64,000 nt of DNA from Alphaproteobacteria bacterium. Its GTDB lineage: Bacteria; Pseudomonadota; Alphaproteobacteria; TMED109. The translations under genes and the position numbers were made by a program. The stretch is taken from contig JAURCJ010000003.1 in assembly GCA_030828505.1 (NCBI GenBank), forward strand, positions 82,584-146,583, read 5' to 3'. How positions within the stretch are numbered: the first letter of the stretch is position 1; every line of letters starts with the position of its first letter. Below are positions 44,748 to 53,553 of this stretch, in pieces. The notes below the pieces were generated by a model that did no database searches, was not told where the DNA came from, and saw only the letters and a program-made list of their open reading frames with translations.

Positions 44748-47228
44748 ATGACAAAAGTTTTAAATTATATTTTAACACTCTTATTTATTTCAATAATTTC
44801 AAATAAAGTATTAAGTCAAGAAAAGTTAGATGATATAGAAATAATTGGAATTTCTCCTCTACCAGGTATAGAAATTGACAGGAACAGAATCCCTAACTCA
44901 AGTCAAAGAGTTAGTGAAATAGAAATTAATAGCTCAACTTCACCTACTTTTGCAGATCTACTTGGTCAAAAATTATCAGGTGTAACAGTCAAAGATGTTC
45001 AAAATAGCCCTTTTCAAAAAAATTTAGATTATAGAGGATTTACAGCAGCTCCTTTATTAGGAGAATCACAAGGTATTGCAGTGTACCTTAATGGAACAAG
45101 AATAAATGAAGGTTTTGGAGACACCTTACAGTGGGAATTAGTACCTGACGCTGCATTAAAAAATATTGATTTAATGAGTTCAAACCCAGTATTTGGATTA
45201 AACGCTCTAGGTGGCTCTATAGCTCTAACAACAAAAAAAGGTTTAGATTATATAAATACAAGTTTAGTAAATAATCATTTTGAAGTTGGAGGATTTGATT
45301 GGGCAAATGGTAATATAGAATTAGGAACTGGTACAGAAGATTCTGGCTTATATGTGGCAATAGAAAACTCTTATGATGGTGGCTGGAGAGATAATAGTGC
45401 GGGTGATGTAAAAAGATTATTCATAAATTATGGAAAAATGGGTAATAATTACGATGTAGATCTTACGCTTATGAACGCTGATACAAATTTAAATGGAAAT
45501 GGTGTAACCCCTAACGAATTGTTAAAAGTAAGGAGAGAATCCGTATTCACTTGGCCAGATTATACAGGAAATAAATTATATCTAGCGGCTTCTAATGCAA
45601 ACTTTTATCTTGAAAATGACTCTATAATAAATACTTCTATTTATTATAGGAGATTAATTAGAGACACTTTAAACGCTGATGAAATAGATGCCGAGGAATG
45701 CGATGAAGACAATGATAATGGACATCAAGCTCAATTAAAATCTGATTTTGGAACAGAAGACTCCCCTTTATGTGGAGAAGATAATGCTTCAGGAGGATAT
45801 GGAATTTTAATAGATCAGTATGGAAATGCTATATCTACAAATGATGATATTCGTCGTTATGGCCTGTTAAATAAATCTTCAACAATGACAGTGACTTGGG
45901 GAGGTTCAGCTCAGTACAATATAGATACAAATTATTTAAATAAAATGCACAACATAATTATTGGAGCTTCTATTGATAAAACTAGGACAGCTTTCCACTC
46001 TAGAGGTGAATTAGGTCAACTTCACAATAATAGAACAGTAACTAATGTATTAAATAACGATGGAGGCTTTATTACATTAGAATCAGAAAAAGAGCATACA
46101 GGTGCAAACGGAGGAATGGAAGATGATACTGAAAGAGGAGATATTGGAGGGGCACAACTAGCTTCAAAAGTTGATTACTATGGCATATATTTAAATGATT
46201 TATTTAGCTATGATAATAAAACTGATATTACAATTTCGGCACGTGCAAATCTAGCCTATGTAAAATTATATGATCATTTAAAAACATCTTTCACAAGAAC
46301 AGAAACCAATACTGGAAGTCATAGATATTTTAGATTGAATCCTTCTATTGGAATTACACATAAATATGATGATAACTTAACTGTGCGCGCTAGTTATAAA
46401 GAAGCAAACAGAACTCCTGCTCCTGTAGAATTATCTTGTGCTTCACCCTCTGCACCATGTAGGTTGCCAAATGCTTTTGTTGCAGACCCTCCTTTAGAAC
46501 AAGTCATTACAAAAGGTGTAGAAGTTGGAGCAAAAGGAAAAATAGACAACATTAATTGGGAAGCTGCTCTTTTTCATTTTATTAATGTAGATGACATTTT
46601 ATTTGTAAGTACAGGAACTGGAGTTTCTTCTGGATACTTTAAAAATTTTGGTGAAACTCAAAGACAAGGGTTAGAACTTTCCATAAACTCTCAATATAAT
46701 AATAGCTTAGGTGATTTAAATTTATATTCTAATTATTCATTACTTAGCGCCACATACCAAACCCCGCATACACTTCCAGCAGCTAACCACCCTATGAGTA
46801 ATAATGATATTGAAAAAGGTGATACTATCCCAGGTATGCCTAAACATACATTTAAAGCTGGAATAAATCAGGAATTCTCATCTAAATTTAATACTGGACT
46901 GAATATGATTTATACTTCCGGAGTATATTTACGAGGAGATGAGTCTAATCAACTTAAAAAGACTAATCCATATTTGGTATTTAATGCCGATGCCTCATGG
47001 CAATTAAATAAATATTTTTCATTTTTTGGAAGAATAGACAATCTTCTTGATACAAAATATGAGACAATGGGCGTATTAGGAGAAGCAAGCTCAAGCGAAG
47101 TAAGTGTCCCAATATCTGAATTAGGAGATACAGGGAGCGGAGAAACTGCTGTTGGTCCACTTGATCCTAGGTTTTTATCTCCAGGAGCCCCTAGAGCGTT
47201 TTTTATTGGGTTAAGAATAAATTGGTAA
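44748..47228 (+). CDS. TonB-dependent outer-membrane receptor
   Basis: The 826-residue protein has a signal peptide ending NKVLSQ, a plug domain (about 30-175, with LLGQKLSGVTVKDVQNSPF and LNYRG-type DYRGFTAAPLLGESQGIAVY), then a beta-barrel ending in an aromatic residue (FIGLRINW). It opens a run with exbB, two exbD genes and tonB, so the receptor and its own energy module are made together. The ligand is unknown; siderophores, haem, sugars or vitamins are all possible. Confidence 0.92.
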   Translation: MTKVLNYILTLLFISIISNKVLSQEKLDDIEIIGISPLPGIEIDRNRIPNSSQRVSEIEINSSTSPTFADLLGQKLSGVTVKDVQNSPFQKNLDYRGFTAAPLLGESQGIAVYLNGTRINEGFGDTLQWELVPDAALKNIDLMSSNPVFGLNALGGSIALTTKKGLDYINTSLVNNHFEVGGFDWANGNIELGTGTEDSGLYVAIENSYDGGWRDNSAGDVKRLFINYGKMGNNYDVDLTLMNADTNLNGNGVTPNELLKVRRESVFTWPDYTGNKLYLAASNANFYLENDSIINTSIYYRRLIRDTLNADEIDAEECDEDNDNGHQAQLKSDFGTEDSPLCGEDNASGGYGILIDQYGNAISTNDDIRRYGLLNKSSTMTVTWGGSAQYNIDTNYLNKMHNIIIGASIDKTRTAFHSRGELGQLHNNRTVTNVLNNDGGFITLESEKEHTGANGGMEDDTERGDIGGAQLASKVDYYGIYLNDLFSYDNKTDITISARANLAYVKLYDHLKTSFTRTETNTGSHRYFRLNPSIGITHKYDDNLTVRASYKEANRTPAPVELSCASPSAPCRLPNAFVADPPLEQVITKGVEVGAKGKIDNINWEAALFHFINVDDILFVSTGTGVSSGYFKNFGETQRQGLELSINSQYNNSLGDLNLYSNYSLLSATYQTPHTLPAANHPMSNNDIEKGDTIPGMPKHTFKAGINQEFSSKFNTGLNMIYTSGVYLRGDESNQLKKTNPYLVFNADASWQLNKYFSFFGRIDNLLDTKYETMGVLGEASSSEVSVPISELGDTGSGETAVGPLDPRFLSPGAPRAFFIGLRINW

Positions 47229-47247
47229 TTAAAACGGAAGAGATAAC

Positions 47248-47874
47248 ATGAATGAACAAGGAATAGATATAATAGATTTGGTTCTTAAAGGAGGCCCTGT
47301 GATGCTTTTACTATTGGGGCTTTCTATTATCTCTTTAACTATAATTGTTATAAAAATACTACAATTTTATAAATTAGAATTAAATAATATAAAAAAAGTT
47401 TATTTAGCTTTAGATAATATAGAAAAAAACAAACTAACAAATGTCAAAAATTTACTAAGTAAAGTTATGCACCCTGCTGCAAGAATAGTTATAGTAACTA
47501 TAGATTCTCAAAAACTTAATGAAGAAGATAAAGAAAATCAGATATCAATCGAAGCAGAAAAAGAATTAAGAAACTTAGAATACTTACTTAAACCTTTAGA
47601 AGTAATATCTAATATAGCTCCTCTTTTAGGTTTATTAGGGACTGTTATTGGTATGATAAATGCTTTTTCTAAACTAGAAGAAGCTGGCAGTAGAGTCGAC
47701 CCTGCTATATTAGCAGGAGGGATATGGGAAGCATTACTTACTACTGCATTTGGCTTAATAGTTGCTATTCCTGCTTTAGCTGCTTTTTATTGGTTAGATG
47801 GAAGAGTGGATAAAGCACGAGAAGACATCAGACATTTAGTAATAAAAACAAATATTTTGTTAAAAAATAAATAA
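47248..47874 (+). CDS. exbB: ExbB/TolQ/MotA-family proton channel subunit
   Basis: The 208-residue inner-membrane protein has three hydrophobic segments. The channel-lining threonines are conserved in LGLLGTVIGMINAF (about 128-141) and LLTTAFGLIVAIPA (about 169-182). It would form a pentamer holding an ExbD dimer. It starts 19 bases after the receptor gene and two bases before exbD. Confidence 0.93.
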   Translation: MNEQGIDIIDLVLKGGPVMLLLLGLSIISLTIIVIKILQFYKLELNNIKKVYLALDNIEKNKLTNVKNLLSKVMHPAARIVIVTIDSQKLNEEDKENQISIEAEKELRNLEYLLKPLEVISNIAPLLGLLGTVIGMINAFSKLEEAGSRVDPAILAGGIWEALLTTAFGLIVAIPALAAFYWLDGRVDKAREDIRHLVIKTNILLKNK

Positions 47875-47876
47875 TA

Positions 47877-48281
47877 ATGATTCTGTTAAAAAAGCAAAAA
47901 AAAAACACTGAGATAAATGTAGCACCTTTAATAGATATAGTATTTTTATTACTAATATTTTTTATGCTTACCAGCGAATTTACTGACTTTAAAACTATTG
48001 ATATGATTTCTCCTAATAAGAGTAATACAACTATTCAAAAATCAGAGCTGCCTATCGTAATAAATTTATCTGCAAATGGAACAATAGAAATTGATAATGT
48101 TAATGTTGATTTAATGGATTTATCTTCAACTGTTAAAGATAAATTAATGAACTCTAAAAATGATAAAGTTATTATATCAACATTAAATGAAACAAAAATT
48201 AATTTATTAATTAATATTGTAGATGCTATCAGAAGCTTAGGTATTGAAAATATTGCTTTAATTACAAAAGAAAACAAATGA
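47877..48281 (+). CDS. exbD: ExbD with intact proton-carrying aspartate
   Basis: The 134-residue protein has a short N-terminal cytoplasmic part, one transmembrane helix (PLIDIVFLLLIFFML) and a periplasmic domain. Asp20 in PLID matches Asp25 of E. coli ExbD, the protonated residue that drives the motor. It starts two bases after exbB, and its 3' end overlaps the next exbD-like gene by four bases. Confidence 0.92.
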   Translation: MILLKKQKKNTEINVAPLIDIVFLLLIFFMLTSEFTDFKTIDMISPNKSNTTIQKSELPIVINLSANGTIEIDNVNVDLMDLSSTVKDKLMNSKNDKVIISTLNETKINLLINIVDAIRSLGIENIALITKENK

Positions 48282-48682
48282 ACTTACTAACAAAGCCAAT
48301 TAAAAAGAAAAGATTTCCTAATTTAGTACCACTAATAAATATTGTTTTTTTATTATTAATATTTTTTATGCTATCTGGCACATTATCAAAAAAAGATTTT
48401 TTTGATGTAAACCCTCCAGAATCATATACAGGATCAAATGCTGAAGCTCCAGAAGTTATTATTCTTATTTCTAATGAAAATAAGATATCATTAAATGATA
48501 AAATTATGTCTAATATTGAATTAGAGGCTTACCTAATAAATTTATTAGAAAAACAAAAAATTGAGGAAGCTCTTATTAAGGCTGACGGAAATGCTTCTTC
48601 AGGAACGCTATCCCAAGTCATTAGAACTATCAGAAATACGGGCATTAAAAGAGCTGCTATAGTAACTAAAAATAAACCATAA
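48278..48682 (+). CDS. Second ExbD, with the proton-carrying aspartate replaced by asparagine
   Basis: This 134-residue ExbD paralogue has the same layout and a nearly identical membrane helix (PLINIVFLLLIFFML), but codon 21 is AAT (Asn) where ExbD has GAT (Asp). The asparagine cannot carry a proton. The rest of the helix and the periplasmic domain look intact, so the gene does not look like a pseudogene. It overlaps the first exbD in ATGA and precedes tonB by two bases. A mixed ExbD dimer with a single protonatable residue is a plausible result. Confidence 0.9.
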   Translation: MNLLTKPIKKKRFPNLVPLINIVFLLLIFFMLSGTLSKKDFFDVNPPESYTGSNAEAPEVIILISNENKISLNDKIMSNIELEAYLINLLEKQKIEEALIKADGNASSGTLSQVIRTIRNTGIKRAAIVTKNKP

Positions 48683-48684
48683 TC

Positions 48685-49635
48685 ATGCAAAATTTACCCC
48701 TAAATGTTATTGATAAAAAAATTATTTTATCTGGTGTATTTTTTGCAATAATTGTTCATGCTTCCTTAATTCCATTGAGTGATCTTATTAAAATTAAACA
48801 AATAGAAGAAATAGAACCAAAAATCGTTCTAGAGTTGATAAATGATATTAAAGATAATACTCCGGTGAGGAATAATATTATAGCTCCAGAAATTGTTAAG
48901 CCTAAAGAAATACAAACACCTTCAAATATAACTCCACCTAAAGAAATACAATTGCAGCCAATACAAAATACGACTATACCTATTGATATAGAAGAAGATA
49001 TTATTCTACCAGAAAATCTAAAACCTCTTACCAATAATAAAATTGATATACCGCAAAAAATAACCAAAATTAATTCTGAAGCATCAATAAATAAACTGCC
49101 AGAAATTATTAAACCTGAAAAAATTGTATTAAATAATAAGCCCGTTAAAACTCTTGATAAACCAACAATTATAGTTGATTCAAAAATATCACAACCACAA
49201 ATTATTGATAATAATTTTATTTCACAAAATATTAATTTACCAGAAAAACCCATAAAACAGAAAGATATAACAAATGATGTAAATAAAGATGTCACTAAAA
49301 AAGCAGAATTAGAAAATGATGAATTATCTGTAAATGAAATAAATACTTTGGAAAAATATAAAAGTAATATTCGAACAATCATACAATCTTTTGCAATCAA
49401 TAACTATCCTAAAAAAGACCTTAGAAGAAAAAATGAAGGAATTGTTCAAATAATATTTAAACTAAAAGATGATGGCAATATAGAATATATAGAGACTGGT
49501 CCTGACACTACAGCAAATAAATCACTTGTAAAAGCAGCAATAGATTCAGTAAAAAAAAGTGCTCCATTTGAAAAAATTAAATTATTAAAAAAATCAAATG
49601 AGTTTGAAATTAATATTATTTATAAAATTAATTAA
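48685..49635 (+). CDS. tonB: TonB energy transducer
   Basis: The 316-residue protein has one N-terminal membrane anchor with the conserved His (SGVFFAIIVHASLIPL), a long Pro-, Lys- and Glu-rich spacer (about 50-215) and a C-terminal TonB domain (about 225-316: NNYPKKDLRRKNEGIVQIIF, AAIDSVKKSAPFE). It spans the periplasm to the receptor. It is longer than E. coli TonB (239) through the spacer. It closes the exbB-exbD-exbD-tonB run. Confidence 0.9.
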   Translation: MQNLPLNVIDKKIILSGVFFAIIVHASLIPLSDLIKIKQIEEIEPKIVLELINDIKDNTPVRNNIIAPEIVKPKEIQTPSNITPPKEIQLQPIQNTTIPIDIEEDIILPENLKPLTNNKIDIPQKITKINSEASINKLPEIIKPEKIVLNNKPVKTLDKPTIIVDSKISQPQIIDNNFISQNINLPEKPIKQKDITNDVNKDVTKKAELENDELSVNEINTLEKYKSNIRTIIQSFAINNYPKKDLRRKNEGIVQIIFKLKDDGNIEYIETGPDTTANKSLVKAAIDSVKKSAPFEKIKLLKKSNEFEINIIYKIN

Positions 49636-49657
49636 TATAATTTTCACTTGATAATTC

Positions 49658-49683
49658 TTTTTTATACTATATGGTATAAAAAA
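49658..49683. repeat. 10-base inverted repeat after tonB
   Basis: TTTTTTATAC and GTATAAAAAA are exact complements around a 6-base loop. It lies between tonB and the next gene and could work as a weak terminator or part of the following promoter. Confidence 0.4.
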
Positions 49684-49700
49684 ACTTTGAGGTAAATAAA

Positions 49701-50171
49701 ATGAAACTTAGATTTTTTATAACCCTAATATTTATTTTGTTATGCAACTCCGCTTACGCTGAAATTACAGAAGATATGGAGAGAAGAGCTAAAGAGGCTG
49801 GCATTATAATCATGAGAGATCATGATATAAAAAGAACCTATTATTGTAACGATCAATTTGCGAGAGAAACTCATATGAATATGCAAATTGCTTATAGATA
49901 TAGTCAGGTAGGTGATGTTGAAAAAGCTGCTGAGCTAGAACTTATAGCAGCTAATAGAGGACTTGAACATGCACAAGTATCTGTAGGAAAAAGATATGTT
50001 CATGGAAATGGTCTTGAAGAAAATATAGTTGAAGCATATAAATTTTTTAAATTATCTGAGGATGAAACATCAAAAAATTTATATATAAAAGTTATAATGG
50101 AACATATGTCTAAAGAGCAAATTGATAAAGCAGAAGAATTAGTGAAAAATTTTAAAGCTTCCTATAAATAA
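49701..50171 (+). CDS. Secreted Sel1-like repeat protein
   Basis: The 156-residue protein has a signal peptide ending NSAYA and at least one Sel1-like helical pair (AAELELIAANRGLEHAQVSVG, then RYVHGNGLEENIVEAYKFFKL). Such repeats scaffold protein contacts. There is a single cysteine. It follows tonB, but a hairpin lies between, so co-transcription is uncertain. Function unknown. Confidence 0.75.
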   Translation: MKLRFFITLIFILLCNSAYAEITEDMERRAKEAGIIIMRDHDIKRTYYCNDQFARETHMNMQIAYRYSQVGDVEKAAELELIAANRGLEHAQVSVGKRYVHGNGLEENIVEAYKFFKLSEDETSKNLYIKVIMEHMSKEQIDKAEELVKNFKASYK

Positions 50172-50173
50172 AT

Positions 50174-50860
50174 TTATTCATAAAATTTTGTGAAAATGTT
50201 TAATTCTTCTCTTACAGTTTTTAATTTATTTACTTCAGCATTTTTGTCCTCATAACCTAAACTCATTCCACAATGAATAATATGATTATCATCTATATCA
50301 ATTATTGGAGAAATTACATTGTGCATTTGCCCCCATGCTGCTTGAGGACATGTATCTAATCCATAAGCTCTAGATGCAATACAGATATTTTGAATAAACA
50401 TTCCATAATCTAACCAACTCATCCACCCTAAATCTTTTTCAATGGTAAATATTAAACCAACTGGAGCATCAAAAAAATTAAAATTTTGCACATGAAAAGA
50501 TTTTGTTTTTTCATAATCACCTTTTTTAATATCTAGTAATTGATATAAGTCCCATCCAACTTTTCTCCTTCTGGCTAAATATGGCTCACGAAAATTTTCC
50601 ATGTAATGGATTCTTTCATTTTTTTTTTCAATTTTAGGGTCAAAAAATGCATCAGAGGCAGCCTTGCAAACTTTACTTTTTGTATTACCAAGTAATACAT
50701 GAACATTCCAAGGTTGAATATTTGTTCCACTAGGAGCCCTTGCAGATACATTCAATATATCTTCAATTATATCTTTACTTATTTCAGCTGATAAATACTT
50801 TCTAACAGATCTTCTAGATGTAATCGCTTTTTTGACATCTTCATTCATATGGTTTGTCAT
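50174..50860 (-). CDS. Nitroreductase-family oxidoreductase
   Basis: The 228-residue FMN enzyme has the family N terminus (ITSRRSVRKYL), SARAPSGTNIQPWNVHVL and the late GLDTCPQAAWGQM. The first ATG is seven bases behind a GGAG site. It is convergent with the Sel1-like gene (two-base gap). Physiological substrate unknown. Confidence 0.88.
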   Translation of the reverse strand: MTNHMNEDVKKAITSRRSVRKYLSAEISKDIIEDILNVSARAPSGTNIQPWNVHVLLGNTKSKVCKAASDAFFDPKIEKKNERIHYMENFREPYLARRRKVGWDLYQLLDIKKGDYEKTKSFHVQNFNFFDAPVGLIFTIEKDLGWMSWLDYGMFIQNICIASRAYGLDTCPQAAWGQMHNVISPIIDIDDNHIIHCGMSLGYEDKNAEVNKLKTVREELNIFTKFYE

Positions 50861-50999
50861 TTAAACTCCAAAATAATAATAATAATTAAAGATATTAAAT
50901 TATTTCTTTATAAAAGTATTTGCAACGGAATATGTAAATTAGTTATTATATATTTTTGCAAATATATTTATAAATTTTTAAAAATTAAGGAACAACATT

Positions 51000-51821
51000 A
51001 TGGACTATATCAATATTAAAGAAAAAGTTTCTAATTCCGTTCATACAATACTTTTAAATAGACCAGATAGATTAAATGCTTGGACAGAAGATATGGCTGC
51101 AGAAATTAAGCAGTCAATGGATAAAGCTTCAAAAAACGATGATGTAAAAGTTATAATTTTAACTGGAACTGGAAGAGGATTTTGTGCTGGCGCTGATATG
51201 GATGCACTAAATACAATAGATGCTGATGAACGAGCTGATAAAAACACTGAACCTCCTTATCAAGCATTTGATAGCTCTTGGCCTATAGATTTTCAAAGAG
51301 CACAAACATGGTTTCCAAGTGTACCAAAACCAATAATTGCAGCTATAAATGGTCCAGCTGCAGGATTAGGATTAATACTATCCATGTGGTGTGATATAAG
51401 ATTTGCCTCTAAATCCGCTATTTTTTCTACAGCGTTTAGTAAAAGAGGATTAATAGCTGAACATGGCTTAAGTTGGCTTCTGCCTCGTTTAGTAGGAATG
51501 GGACACGCTATGGATATGACTTTAACTGCTAGAAAAATTACAGCGGATGAAGCAGAGAGAATTGGTTTTGTAAATAAAACTTTTAGTGATGAGAGCTTTA
51601 ATGAAGAAGTATATAAATATGCAGAAACTATGGCTAATGAAGTTTCACCTAGGTCTATGAAAGTAATGAAAAAACAATTATGGCAAGGTTTACTTCAAGG
51701 CTTAGATGAAGCTGTCAGAATTGCAGATAATGATATGGTTGATAGCTTTTCTAGCGAAGACTTTAAAGAAGGGGTGGCCCATTTTATTGAAAAAAGAGCA
51801 CCAAAATTTACAGGTAAATAA
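51000..51821 (+). CDS. Crotonase-family enoyl-CoA hydratase/isomerase
   Basis: The 273-residue protein has RPDRLNAWTEDM, the oxyanion loop GRGFCAGADMDAL and KPIIAAINGPAAGLGLIL. The usual hydratase Glu pair is not at its standard places (AGLGLIL and SKRGLIAEHG), as is common in isomerase-type and other crotonases. An upstream AAGGAA site precedes the ATG. It leads a run with a flavin reductase and a TAXI TRAP transporter. Confidence 0.87.
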   Translation: MDYINIKEKVSNSVHTILLNRPDRLNAWTEDMAAEIKQSMDKASKNDDVKVIILTGTGRGFCAGADMDALNTIDADERADKNTEPPYQAFDSSWPIDFQRAQTWFPSVPKPIIAAINGPAAGLGLILSMWCDIRFASKSAIFSTAFSKRGLIAEHGLSWLLPRLVGMGHAMDMTLTARKITADEAERIGFVNKTFSDESFNEEVYKYAETMANEVSPRSMKVMKKQLWQGLLQGLDEAVRIADNDMVDSFSSEDFKEGVAHFIEKRAPKFTGK

Positions 51822-51847
51822 TATTTTAAAATTAAAAGGATTAAATT

Positions 51848-52423
51848 ATGTCATTAAAAATTAGTATAATATATGGGTCTACTAGAGATGGTAGACTAGG
51901 TATAAGGTTTGCTAAATATTTACAAAATGAATTCAGCCATAGAAATATTGAGGCAGTATTAATTGACCCTCTTGATATGAATATTAATACTTTAACAAAA
52001 AGGTATTCAGATTATGAAGATGGTAATGCACCTGCTGAACTAGAACGTGTTCACAAAGAACTTAATTCCTCTGATGCTTTTGTAATTGTTAGCGCTGAAT
52101 ATAATCATTTTATGCCTCCAGCTTTAGTAAATTTACTTAATCATTTTTATATTGAGTATCAACGAAAACCATCAGCGGTTGCCACCTATTCTGTTTCTCC
52201 TTTTGGCGGAGTAAGAGTTTCATCACCTTTAAGGTCATTTTTAGCTCAATTAGGTATGCCCCCTATATCCTCCATGATTCATGCTCCATTTATAAATAAA
52301 AATTTCAATGATAATGGAGAGAGAATATCTTCTGATAGAGAAGAAAGGCATAAAGAATTTGTGAAATTTTCTGAAGAAATAGAATGGTACGCAAATGCAT
52401 TAAAAAGTGCACGGGACAAATAA
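51848..52423 (+). CDS. NADPH-dependent FMN reductase-like flavoprotein
   Basis: The 191-residue flavodoxin-fold protein has IIYGSTRDGRLGIRFAK for the FMN phosphate and VSAEYNHFMPPALVNLL for the isoalloxazine ring. It would reduce FMN or quinones. Its TAA stop overlaps the ATG of the next gene, so it is co-translated with a TRAP binding protein. Confidence 0.87.
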   Translation: MSLKISIIYGSTRDGRLGIRFAKYLQNEFSHRNIEAVLIDPLDMNINTLTKRYSDYEDGNAPAELERVHKELNSSDAFVIVSAEYNHFMPPALVNLLNHFYIEYQRKPSAVATYSVSPFGGVRVSSPLRSFLAQLGMPPISSMIHAPFINKNFNDNGERISSDREERHKEFVKFSEEIEWYANALKSARDK

Positions 52424-53553
52424 TGATTTATCTTATCAAAATATATTTTTTATTAATAGCTTTTACATTTTCTTTTTCATTTGTTGCGGTTTCTAATGAT
52501 AATTTACCTAAAACGATGGTGTGGTCTGTTTATGATATCGGTGCATCTGGATACAATGAAGCATCGGCTTTAGCCGAAGGTATGATGAAAAAATATGATG
52601 TTAGAGTAAGACTTCTTCCCTCAGGAACATCGATAGGTAGATTATTGGCTCTAAAAAGAAAAAGAGTAAGTGTAAGTTTTTTAGGTACTGAGGCATATTT
52701 TGCAAGTGAAGGCTTATATGATTTTTCTTCAAAAAAATGGGGCCCTCAAGACTTACGATTAATAATAGGACGACCAAATACTTTTGGAATAGCTGTTCCA
52801 GGAGATGCCGGCATAGATACAATTGCAGATCTTAAAGGTAAAAGGGTTGCATATGTTACAGCAAATCCCTCTCTAAATGTTAAAGTACTAGGAATAATGG
52901 CTTTTGAAAACCTTACTTGGGATGACGTAAAGAAAGTTATTTATCCTGGTTTTGGACCTACTATTAAAGCTTTACAAAGTGGAAGGCTTGATGCTGCTGG
53001 TGCTGTACCTACTGGTTCTGCTGTTTATGAATTAGCAGCTTCAAATAAAGGTATTAAATGGTTAGAAATGCCAAAAAACAATATTAAAGGTTGGGAAAAA
53101 CTTAATAAATTAGTTCCATTCATGAAACCACAAAAAGAAATAATAGGAGCTGGATTAAATGAAAATAACCCAACTTATATAGGTGGTTATAATTACCCTA
53201 ATTTGACAGTTTATGCAGATGCATCTGAAGATGATGTTTATAATTTTATGAAAGCAATAGATGAATCATACAACTTTTATAAGGATATAAGTTCTGTAAT
53301 GTTTAAGTGGAAATTAAAATTATCATCTGGGACACCTGCTGAAATTCCTATTCACAAGGGTGCGATTAAATATCTAAAAGAAAAAAATCTATGGTCTGAT
53401 GAGGATGAAATATGGAATAATGCAAGATTGAATAGATTAAATATTTTAATAGCAGCCTGGCAAAAATTTACAAAAAATAATAATCATTTGAATGATGAAG
53501 AATTTAAGAATAAATGGTTAAAAGTAAGAGAATTAGCTCTTGTCAAAAATTAG
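52423..53553 (+). CDS. TAXI-family TRAP transporter binding protein
   Basis: The frame starts at the ATG at 52423 (376 residues), overlapping the previous stop as TAATG, and opens with a signal peptide (MIYLIKIYFLLIAFTFSFSF). TAXI features include YDIGASGYNEASALAEGM, the PSGTSIGRL pocket and GFGPTIKALQSGRLDAAG. It is immediately followed, with an overlap of 14 bases, by a fused TRAP permease, giving a complete transporter. Known TAXI ligands include glutamate and some acids; the ligand here is unknown. Confidence 0.87.
   Translation: MIYLIKIYFLLIAFTFSFSFVAVSNDNLPKTMVWSVYDIGASGYNEASALAEGMMKKYDVRVRLLPSGTSIGRLLALKRKRVSVSFLGTEAYFASEGLYDFSSKKWGPQDLRLIIGRPNTFGIAVPGDAGIDTIADLKGKRVAYVTANPSLNVKVLGIMAFENLTWDDVKKVIYPGFGPTIKALQSGRLDAAGAVPTGSAVYELAASNKGIKWLEMPKNNIKGWEKLNKLVPFMKPQKEIIGAGLNENNPTYIGGYNYPNLTVYADASEDDVYNFMKAIDESYNFYKDISSVMFKWKLKLSSGTPAEIPIHKGAIKYLKEKNLWSDEDEIWNNARLNRLNILIAAWQKFTKNNNHLNDEEFKNKWLKVRELALVKN

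Noticed and set aside
48756..49400. 214-residue hydrophobic frame antisense to tonB
   Set aside because: It arises opposite the low-complexity, Ile/Lys/Pro-rich spacer of TonB and has no ribosome site or family resemblance.
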